64,000 nt of DNA from Pseudomonas putida (lineage in GTDB: Bacteria; Pseudomonadota; Gammaproteobacteria; Pseudomonadales; Pseudomonadaceae). The position numbers and the translations under genes were made by a program. The stretch spans positions 5,132,001 through 5,196,000 of the forward strand of contig NZ_CP113097.1 in the NCBI RefSeq assembly GCF_026625125.1. Direction: 5' to 3'. The notes under the pieces are model-generated. The model made no database searches. It was not told the origin of the DNA and saw only the letters and a list, made by a program, of their open reading frames with translations. Below are positions 57,838 to 64,000 of the stretch, piece after piece. The first letter of the stretch is position 1, and each line of letters starts with the position of its first letter.

Positions 57838-59158
57838 GGTGCTCCGTCGGCAGGTCGAGCATGGCGCCTGCTTCGTTCAAGGTGAGGTTGGCGGCGCGCA
57901 GGGCGCCGAAGCCCGGCAGGCGCGCGTCACGCAAATAGAGGTCATAGCGGCCCGGCGAGCGGGCCAGCAGCGTGGCCGGGGCGACATGGGCCACGGCGCA
58001 GGATCGGGGGCAACCCGACAGGTGCACACTGGCAGGCGCGCCCGCAGGCAACAGGGCGGCCAGGGCCACGGCATCGGCCTTGGTATCGCCGTGCGCCTTG
58101 GCGCAGCCGCTGGCGCCGGTGCAGGCAACCAGGCGGGCCAGGGGCTCATGGCTGTGGCACAGCCAGCCAAGGACCGAAAGCTCACGTTGCGCCGCAGCGA
58201 TGCGCGTGCCAGCGATAGAGGTCAGCATCAGGCTTTGCCAGGGGCTCAGGCGCAGGCTGCCATCGCCGTGTTCACGGGCGATGCGCGCCGCACCGCGCAG
58301 CATGTCGGCGTTGAGCCTGCCAAGCGGCGGGGCAATGCCCAGGGCCATGCCTTGCTGCTGCTGAACGGCGCCGAGCCATGAGCGGTGGCTCGCTGGGCGG
58401 CGCCACGCGAGCACGGCATCATCCCGGCGGATTTCCAGCCCCAGCCCCGCGATGAACCGCTCCACTGAGCAGTTTTCCAGCAACTGGCGCATGCGCGCCT
58501 GCTCCGGGCTGGCCAGATCGAGAAAGCGCTCAAGCACTGCACGGACCAGCGCCAGCCCCTGCTCTACCGGCACCGCACCCAGCACCTGGCCGTCAGCCGG
58601 GCAGCCGGCCAGGCCGAACGCCAGCCAGGTGCGTTGTTCGAGCCGCAATGCGCAAAGCCATAGATCGTGCGGGTGCTCGAGCATCGCCAGGCCTTCGCCG
58701 CCGTCCAGTTGCAGGGCGAACTTGGCCGATAACTGATGAAAGCGCGGTGTGCCTTGCAGCAGGTCGAGGATGTGTTCGGCCAGGGGGCGAACATCCAGCA
58801 CCATCATGGGGTCATGCCCGGCCAAAGGGCTGAGCATCAGGTTGCGCACATCGTCACTGGCAGCATCGCGGGGGCCCAGGCCTGCTGCCAGCAGGCTTTC
58901 GATCAGGCCGGCGTGATCATCGCCAATGCCACGGATCTGCAGGTTGCCGCGGTTGGTCGCCTCGATCACGCCACCGGCGAAGCGCTCGGCAGCCGCCGCC
59001 ACGGCATCGGCCTGATCGGCCAGCAACAGCCCACCGGGCAGCTTGATCCGGCAGATCCCGCCATCCAGGGCGCTGACGATGCGCCACAACCCCGGGCAAG
59101 CCGAGGGACGGGGCGACACGGGTGGGGTATGGACCTGCTTCAAAGGGGCGTCCGGCAA
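57827..59158 (-). CDS. cobG: Precorrin-3B synthase (CobG)
   Basis: A 443-residue iron-sulfur monooxygenase of the sulfite/nitrite reductase fold. Two ferredoxin-like repeats (~30-95 and ~245-310) and the 4Fe-4S ligands CTGASGC and, 34 residues on, CPRSC. CobG uses O2 to form the gamma-lactone and C20-hydroxyl of precorrin-3B, so its presence marks the aerobic route. First gene of the leftward operon, with its promoter in the 177-base gap shared with cobL. Confidence 0.92.
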   Translation of the reverse strand: MPDAPLKQVHTPPVSPRPSACPGLWRIVSALDGGICRIKLPGGLLLADQADAVAAAAERFAGGVIEATNRGNLQIRGIGDDHAGLIESLLAAGLGPRDAASDDVRNLMLSPLAGHDPMMVLDVRPLAEHILDLLQGTPRFHQLSAKFALQLDGGEGLAMLEHPHDLWLCALRLEQRTWLAFGLAGCPADGQVLGAVPVEQGLALVRAVLERFLDLASPEQARMRQLLENCSVERFIAGLGLEIRRDDAVLAWRRPASHRSWLGAVQQQQGMALGIAPPLGRLNADMLRGAARIAREHGDGSLRLSPWQSLMLTSIAGTRIAAAQRELSVLGWLCHSHEPLARLVACTGASGCAKAHGDTKADAVALAALLPAGAPASVHLSGCPRSCAVAHVAPATLLARSPGRYDLYLRDARLPGFGALRAANLTLNEAGAMLDLPTEHLDD

Positions 59159-59274
59159 TCGCTGAAAATGCGCTTGAGTGTAGAAGGCGCGGTATTATGC
59201 CTGCTTTGTCCGGCGGCATGAAAAGCCGGTGGTCGAGCATCGCTGGCGATTGAACAGAAATTCATCACCGCGTC

Positions 59275-59311
59275 GCCCCCCTTTGCCGGCTGAGGGGGGC
59301 AACGCGCCCCC
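59275..59311 (+). promoter_or_regulatory. Mutually exclusive hairpins upstream of cobL
   Basis: Stem A pairs GCCCCCCT (59275-59282) with AGGGGGGC (59293-59300), 8 bp with a 10-base loop. Stem B pairs GGGGGC (59295-59300) with GCCCCC (59306-59311), 6 bp with a 5-base loop, followed by seven A. Both use 59295-59300, so only one can form. They lie 25-61 bases before the cobL start. No B12-box (riboswitch) sequence is seen. Confidence 0.5.
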
Positions 59312-59335
59312 AAAAAAATGGCGGATCGGAAACAC

Positions 59336-60547
59336 ATGACACCCTGGCTGACAGTAATTGGCATCGGCGAAGACGGCTTCAGTGGGCTGGGCAAGCAAGC
59401 CCGGCGCGCCCTGCTCGGCGCTTCGCGGATCATCGGCAGCCCACGTCAGCTGGCCCTGCTACCGCGCTGCGTGAGCGCCGCCCGAGAGGGTTGGCCGAGC
59501 CCGTTCTCGCTCGCCCCGGTACTGGCCCGGCGCGGTGAGCAGGTGTGCGTGCTCGCCAGCGGTGACCCGATGTTCTACGGCGTCGGCGCCAGCCTGGCGC
59601 GGCAGGTGCCGGCCCAAGAGCTGCAGGTGCTGTCGATGCCCTCGTCCTGCGCCCTGGCCGCCGCCCGTCTTGGCTGGCCGCTGCAGGACGTGCAGGTGGT
59701 GTCTGTGGTCGCACGCCCCCTGGCCGCTCTCAACGCCCACCTTTACAGCGGGATGCGCTTGCTGGTGCTGAGCAACGACGGTGACAGCCCTGCCGCCATC
59801 GCCGCCCTGCTGCGCGAGCGCGGTTTCGGGCCGAGCCGCCTGCAGGTTTTCGAGCACCTCGGCGGCCCTGCCGAACGCCACCTGGCGGGCATCGCCGATG
59901 ATTGGGCCCAGCCCCAGGTGGCCGCGCTGAACCTGGTTGCCATCGAGTGCCAGGCCACGGCCGACGCTCCGCGTCGCTCACCCACGGCCGGCCTGCCGGA
60001 CGATGCGTTCCGGCACGACGGCCAGCTGACCAAACGTGACGTACGCGCCATCACCCTGGCCCGCCTGGCCCCGCAGCCAGGCGAGTTGCTGTGGGACGTG
60101 GGCGCAGGCTGTGGCTCGATCGGCATCGAGTGGATGCGCGCCCACCCGGCCTGCCGAACACTGGCAATCGAAGCCGACGAGGGCCGCCAGGGCTTCATCG
60201 AGTACAACCGTGATGCCCTGGGTGTCCCCGGCCTGCAACTGGTGCGCGGCAAGGCACCGCAGGCCTTGGCCGAGCTGGAGCGCCCGGATGCGATCTTCAT
60301 CGGCGGCGGCGTCACCCGGGAAGGCGTGCTGCCGTTGTGCTGGGAGCGGCTGCGCCCAGGGGGGCGATTGGTGGCCAATGCCGTGACACTGCAAAGCGAA
60401 CTGGCACTGGCGCACTTTCGCCAACTGCATGGCGGTGAACTGACGCGCATCCATGTCGCCCAGGCCCAGCCATTGGGCGCCTTCGACACTTGGCGCCAGG
60501 CCTTGCCGATCACGTTGCTCGACGTGGTGAAGCCCCTCGATGCGTGA
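59336..60547 (+). CDS. cobL: Precorrin-6Y C5,15-methyltransferase (decarboxylating)
   Basis: A 403-residue bifunctional enzyme. The N-terminal ~205 residues are the CbiE-type methyltransferase ([30 protein letters not shown]). The C-terminal ~180 are CbiT-type, with the SAM motif [18 protein letters not shown], and carry out C15 methylation and decarboxylation. ATG 59336 gives the usual MTPWLTVIG start; an ATG at 59318 in the same frame is close. First gene of the rightward operon; overlaps cbiD by eight bases. Confidence 0.94.
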   Translation: MTPWLTVIGIGEDGFSGLGKQARRALLGASRIIGSPRQLALLPRCVSAAREGWPSPFSLAPVLARRGEQVCVLASGDPMFYGVGASLARQVPAQELQVLSMPSSCALAAARLGWPLQDVQVVSVVARPLAALNAHLYSGMRLLVLSNDGDSPAAIAALLRERGFGPSRLQVFEHLGGPAERHLAGIADDWAQPQVAALNLVAIECQATADAPRRSPTAGLPDDAFRHDGQLTKRDVRAITLARLAPQPGELLWDVGAGCGSIGIEWMRAHPACRTLAIEADEGRQGFIEYNRDALGVPGLQLVRGKAPQALAELERPDAIFIGGGVTREGVLPLCWERLRPGGRLVANAVTLQSELALAHFRQLHGGELTRIHVAQAQPLGAFDTWRQALPITLLDVVKPLDA

Positions 60548-61634
60548 AGAAACCCGCGAACAACCTGCGCCGCTGCGCAGCGGCCTGACCACCGGCAGCT
60601 GCGCCACGGCCACCAGCCTGGCGGCAGCGCGCCTGCTGTTGACCGGTGTGTGTGCTGACGCCGTGAGCATCACCCTGCCCAAGGGCAAGGTGGTACAGAT
60701 GCGCCTGGAATTCTGCCGCCGCGAGGGCGAGCACGCCGAAGCTGGCACACTCAAGGACGCCGGCGACGACCCCGATGTCACCCATGGTGCGCTGCTCTAC
60801 AGCCAAGTGCGTTTACAGCAAGCGCCGGGCATACGCTTTGTCGCTGGGGTGGGTGTCGGTACCGTCACCCGCCCCGGCCTGGTACTCGCCGTGGGCGAGC
60901 CGGCGATCAACCCGGTACCGCGGCGCATGATCAGCGAGCACCTGCAGCAACTGGCCAACGACTGCGCCTACCGCGGCGGCTTCGAAGTCACGGTCAACGT
61001 CGCGGGCGGCGAGCAGTTGGCGCTCAAGACCATGAACCCGCGCCTGGGCATCCTCGGCGGGTTGTCGATTCTCGGTACCAGCGGGATCGTGCGGCCCTTC
61101 TCCTGCGCGGCCTACATCGCCTCCATCCACCAGGGCATCGATGTCGCCCACACCAATGGCTATACCCATATCGCCGCCTGCACCGGCAATGCCAGCGAAG
61201 ACACCATGCGCCGCGTGTACGGCCTGCCGGAAATTGCCTTGATCGAGATGGGCGACTTTGTCGGCGCGGTGCTCAAGCACCTGCGCAAGGTGCCGGTGCC
61301 ACGCCTTTCACTGTGCGGTGGGTTTGGCAAGATCAGCAAGCTGGCTGCCGGGCACATGGACCTGCACAGCCGCCACTCGAGCATCGACCTGCCGCAACTG
61401 GCCGGCTGGGCCGCAGACATCGGCGCCGATGCCGACCTGCAGGCCGCGATCAGGGCAGCCAACACCAGCCAGCAAGCCTTGGCGCTGGCGCACGCCGCCG
61501 GCATAGCCCTGGGCGATGCGGTTTGCGAGCACGCCCTGGCGTTCGCCCGCAGCGTGGTGCCTGCACAGGTGCAGGTGGAAGTGTTCGCCATCGACCGCCA
61601 GGGCGGCATCGTCGGCAAGGCAGGTGTGCAATGA
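60540..61634 (+). CDS. cbiD: Cobalt-precorrin-5B C1-methyltransferase (CbiD)
   Basis: A 364-residue protein of the CbiD family. Segments [23 protein letters not shown] at the N-terminus, [28 protein letters not shown] and [20 protein letters not shown] are diagnostic. It methylates C-1 in the anaerobic pathway; many pseudomonads use CbiD where P. denitrificans uses the unrelated CobF. Its ATG overlaps the cobL stop and its stop overlaps the cobK start (ATGA). Confidence 0.95.
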   Translation: MREETREQPAPLRSGLTTGSCATATSLAAARLLLTGVCADAVSITLPKGKVVQMRLEFCRREGEHAEAGTLKDAGDDPDVTHGALLYSQVRLQQAPGIRFVAGVGVGTVTRPGLVLAVGEPAINPVPRRMISEHLQQLANDCAYRGGFEVTVNVAGGEQLALKTMNPRLGILGGLSILGTSGIVRPFSCAAYIASIHQGIDVAHTNGYTHIAACTGNASEDTMRRVYGLPEIALIEMGDFVGAVLKHLRKVPVPRLSLCGGFGKISKLAAGHMDLHSRHSSIDLPQLAGWAADIGADADLQAAIRAANTSQQALALAHAAGIALGDAVCEHALAFARSVVPAQVQVEVFAIDRQGGIVGKAGVQ

Positions 61635-62353
61635 ACCGGCGCATCCTGCTGCTCGGCGGTGTCACCGAGGCACTGGCCATCGCCCGCCAGCTTGGGCCGC
61701 AGCATGTCTACAGCCTGGCGGGCATCGGCCGGGTGCCGGAAGGCCTGGCCTGCCAGGTGCGGGTCGGCGGCTATGGCGGGGCTGAAGGCCTGGCCGCCTA
61801 CCTGCGCGAGGCGGGTATCACGTTGTTGATAGACGCCACCCACCCCTATGCCGCGCAGATCAGCCGCAATGCCGCCGTCGCCGCACGCGCCGTGGCCATC
61901 CCGTGCTGGGCCTTGCGTCGCCCGGCATGGCAGGCCCAGCCCGGTGACGACTGGCGCGAGGTGGAGGACTGGGCGGGGCTGATCCATGCACTCAAGTCAT
62001 TCCGTCGGCCGTTGTTCACCTTGGGGCGCGAGCCGCTGCAGCATCTGGATGAGATTCCGCCAGAGCAGTTCTGGACCCTGAGGGCGTTACAGGCCTGCCC
62101 GGGTAACGATCGCTGCGAAGTGATCGGTGCGCGGGGGCCGTTTCACCTTGACGATGAGCGGATGCTGTTCGCCCGGCGCGCTATCGATGTGCTGGTCAGC
62201 AAGAACAGCGGCAGCGTTGCGACCGAGCCCAAGCTTGAGGTGGCGCGGGAACTTGGCATTCCGGTGCTCATCCTGAAACGCCCAGCGCTGCCGCCCGCGG
62301 ACCTGGAGCTGACGTCAGTCGCGCAGCTGCTTTCAACGCTGGATCTTGCGTAG
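61631..62353 (+). CDS. cobK: Precorrin-6A reductase (CobK)
   Basis: A 240-residue NADPH-dependent reductase of the corrin macrocycle. It has the N-terminal Rossmann motif [53 protein letters not shown] (the DATHPYA motif is diagnostic) and [28 protein letters not shown] near the C-terminus. Length fits CobK (about 240-260). It ends the cobL-cbiD-cobK operon; the start is the ATG overlapping the cbiD stop, and longer forms of the frame are not credible. Confidence 0.95.
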   Translation: MNRRILLLGGVTEALAIARQLGPQHVYSLAGIGRVPEGLACQVRVGGYGGAEGLAAYLREAGITLLIDATHPYAAQISRNAAVAARAVAIPCWALRRPAWQAQPGDDWREVEDWAGLIHALKSFRRPLFTLGREPLQHLDEIPPEQFWTLRALQACPGNDRCEVIGARGPFHLDDERMLFARRAIDVLVSKNSGSVATEPKLEVARELGIPVLILKRPALPPADLELTSVAQLLSTLDLA

Positions 62354-62462
62354 GTCGCTTCGAGTCCTACAACCGCTTCAGCGTTTTCCGCTGGCTGTCG
62401 AATGGCCATGGGCCGCTGCGCTGGCGTAAACTCGCCGCTCTCCCCCGGAAGGCGTCAACCAT

Positions 62463-62900
62463 ATGGAAATGCAATGGTGGATCTGGCTTGTCTTCGGCAT
62501 CGCGCTGATCCTGCTCGAACTGATCCTGCCCACGTTCTTCATCATCTGGTTCGGCATCGGTGCCGTGCTGGTGTCACTCATCTCGCTCGCCGCCCCCACC
62601 CTGCAACTGGATATGCAGGTACTGGCGTGGGTGCTGTTCTCCTCGGTCACCACCGCACTCTGGTTCAAGCTGTTCCGGCGCAAGCAGCCGGATGTGCGCT
62701 GGACGGCCGACAGCGTGATCGGCGAAGTGGGGCTGCTGATCAGCAGCGTTTCGCAATTCCAGAAAGGCCGTGTGCGGTTTCAGAAACCGATACTGGGCAA
62801 CGAGGAATGGGTCTGCGTCGCCGACAGCGATATCCCGTCAGGCGAGCGTGTACGTCTTGTCGCCATCGAAGGCAATACTGCCCGGGTCATCCGGGCCTAA
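62463..62900 (+). CDS. NfeD-like membrane protein
   Basis: A 145-residue protein with two to three N-terminal membrane helices (WIWLVFGIALILLELILPTFFIIWFGIGAVLVSLISL) and a C-terminal OB-fold (VGLLISSVSQFQKGRVRFQ to VRLVAIEGNTARVIRA). This is the short NfeD type that pairs with an SPFH protein. The partner follows 24 bases downstream. Such pairs are linked to membrane microdomains. The ATG at 62463 gives MEMQWWIWLVFG. Confidence 0.88.
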   Translation: MEMQWWIWLVFGIALILLELILPTFFIIWFGIGAVLVSLISLAAPTLQLDMQVLAWVLFSSVTTALWFKLFRRKQPDVRWTADSVIGEVGLLISSVSQFQKGRVRFQKPILGNEEWVCVADSDIPSGERVRLVAIEGNTARVIRA

Positions 62901-62924
62901 CCGCATTAAAAGGAAGTTCGCATC

Positions 62925-63779
62925 ATGACCAGCCTCATCGTCGTCGGCACGCTCGCCGTTTTCGTCCTGATCACTGTCTTCAAGGGCGTACGCATCGTAC
63001 CCCAGGGGGAGGAGTGGATCGTCGAGCGCCTGGGGCGCTACCACAGCACGCTCAAGCCTGGCCTGAACATCGTCATCCCGTTCATGGACGTGGTCGCCTA
63101 CCGCCTGCCGACCAAGGACATCATCCTCGACGTGCAGGAGCAGGAAATCATCACGCGCGACAACGCGGTGATCGTCGCCAATGCCCTGTGTTTCGCCAAG
63201 GTGGTCGACCCGCAGAAGGCCTCCTATGGCGTGCAGAATTTCTCGTTCGCCGTCACCAGCCTGACCATGACATCGCTGCGCGCCATCGTCGGCGCCATGG
63301 ACCTGGACGAAGCGCTGTCCAGCCGCGAGCAGATCAAGGCACGCCTGCGAGAGGCCATGTCCGAACAGACCGAAGACTGGGGTGTGACCGTCCGTTCGGT
63401 AGAAATCCAGGACATAAAGCCATCGCAGAACATGCAGCTGGCCATGGAGCGCCAGGCCGCGGCCGAACGTGAACGTAAAGCCGACGTGACCCGTGCCGAA
63501 GGTGCCAAGCAGGCCGCCATTCTCGAGGCCCAGGCGCGCCTGCAGTCGGCCAAGCTCGATGCCGAAGCGCAAATCAACCTTGCCGAGGCTTCGGCGAAGG
63601 CGATTTCGCTGGTCAAAGAGGCGGTGGGCACTGAGACGGTACCCGCCATGTACTTGCTGGGTGAGCGATATGTCGGCGCCATGGAGAACCTGGCGAGCAG
63701 CAACAATGCAAAAGTGGTGGTGCTGCCAGCTGATTTGCAAGAGACCGTGCGTGGCTTGATGGGCCGTAACAAGGCTTGA
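62925..63779 (+). CDS. SPFH (stomatin/paraslipin) membrane protein
   Basis: A 284-residue protein with an N-terminal hydrophobic anchor (SLIVVGTLAVFVLITVFKGV), an SPFH domain (RIVPQGEEWIVERLGRYHSTLKPGLNIVIPFMDVV, ~25-190) and a C-terminal Ala/Glu-rich coiled coil (ERERKADVTRAEGAKQAAILEAQARLQSAK). It belongs to the paraslipin branch, which oligomerises at the membrane with NfeD partners. An AAAAGGAAG ribosome site precedes the ATG. It ends the nfeD-SPFH operon, followed by a hairpin. Confidence 0.92.
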   Translation: MTSLIVVGTLAVFVLITVFKGVRIVPQGEEWIVERLGRYHSTLKPGLNIVIPFMDVVAYRLPTKDIILDVQEQEIITRDNAVIVANALCFAKVVDPQKASYGVQNFSFAVTSLTMTSLRAIVGAMDLDEALSSREQIKARLREAMSEQTEDWGVTVRSVEIQDIKPSQNMQLAMERQAAAERERKADVTRAEGAKQAAILEAQARLQSAKLDAEAQINLAEASAKAISLVKEAVGTETVPAMYLLGERYVGAMENLASSNNAKVVVLPADLQETVRGLMGRNKA

Positions 63780-63804
63780 TGGCTGGAGTAGCTTCATGGC
63801 CGGC

Positions 63805-63827
63805 GATGGGCTACACAGCAGCCCATC
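63805..63827 (+). terminator. Hairpin after the SPFH gene
   Basis: GATGGGCT, 7-base loop, AGCCCATC: an 8-bp perfect stem 25 bases after the stop codon. Weak T content follows. Confidence 0.5.
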
Positions 63828-63916
63828 TACCCGCCTGCGTCACTTCACCGCACCCCATCATTTTTACCTATACTGCGCCGTACAATACCCACCACGATTC
63901 CTGACCGGATCTCTCC

Positions 63917-64000
63917 ATGCCCCCACGTCGGCACATCGCCTGGATAGCCTGCCTCGCAGTGCTGTTCAACCTGCTGGCCATGCCGCTGTCCTCTGCCGCG
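63917..64000 (+). CDS. Start of a DUF2946-like small protein (cut by window end)
   Basis: 28 codons are visible: MPPRRHIAWIACLAVLFNLLAMPLSSAA, given in two parts as MPPRRHIAWIACLAV and LFNLLAMPLSSAA. The RHIAWIACLAVLFNLLAMP pattern resembles DUF2946 proteins, which often lie near copper genes in pseudomonads. The sequence looks like a signal peptide or single anchor. The 3' part is outside the window, so the family is tentative. Confidence 0.45.
   Translation, partial: MPPRRHIAWIACLAVLFNLLAMPLSSAA

Noticed and set aside
59159..59335. A cobalamin riboswitch between the divergent cob operons
   Set aside because: I looked for the B12-box consensus on both strands and did not see it; only the alternative hairpins are present.

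Overview
The window comes from a chromosome of the Pseudomonas putida group, or a close Pseudomonas. The evidence is high GC, dense operons with 4-base ATGA overlaps, and gene orders recognisable from Pseudomonas: aroQ-accB-accC-prmA, dusB-fis-purH-purD-retS, and a GcbA-type diguanylate cyclase next to a CtpL-like chemoreceptor and dsbD. I see no rRNA, tRNA, insertion sequence, integrase or CRISPR array. This is mostly core chromosome with strain-variable pieces, not a mobile island.

Layout. 1-5.7 kb: end of a TetR regulator, yigZ, an intergenic stretch carrying DnaA-box-like sites, a short-chain dehydrogenase, adenosine/adenine deaminase, an ArsR regulator, a small ORF and a Bcr/CflA efflux pump. 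5.8-9.4 kb: a copper-homeostasis locus (copZ, a small secreted protein, copA, cueR) with two CueR-type promoters of 19-bp spacer. 9.4-16 kb: a dCACHE chemoreceptor, an AraC regulator, and a divergent thiolase / FabG4-like / MaoC module. 16-21.6 kb: a MazG-like pyrophosphohydrolase, cmoM, two DUF4136 lipoproteins, an fppA-pprB pair and a TpsB transporter with no visible TpsA partner. 21.6-29.4 kb: pbpC and an alpha-2-macroglobulin lipoprotein, with a small membrane-protein gene and a 7-bp tandem repeat between them.

29.5-35.8 kb: a MATE exporter, speA, yciH, a stand-alone left-handed beta-helix protein, a NUDIX hydrolase and a DUF2333 protein. 36-39.5 kb: GcbA-like cyclase and an HBM chemoreceptor with a Pho-box-like upstream site. 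39.6-51.2 kb: dsbD, aroQ, accBC, prmA, a DUF3426 protein, dusB-fis, purH and purD. 51.3-54.8 kb: the hybrid sensor retS and a MarC-family protein. 54.8-62.4 kb: two divergent cobalamin operons (cbiG/cobJ fusion-cobI-cobH-cobG leftward; cobL-cbiD-cobK rightward). 62.4-64 kb: an NfeD/SPFH membrane pair and the start of a DUF2946-like gene.

How the genes work together. The copper genes form a sensor-chaperone-exporter circuit. pprB, gcbA and retS are each linked in other pseudomonads to the switch between planktonic and surface life. The cob genes cover most of the middle of corrin ring synthesis and mix aerobic-type (CobG) with anaerobic-type (CbiD, full-length CbiG) enzymes. No wholly new system stands out. 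The best leads are the DnaA-box cluster, the dispersed heptamer hairpins, the orphan pprB/fppA and TpsB, the small secreted protein in the copper locus, the Pho-like site before the chemoreceptor, and the alternative hairpins before cobL.
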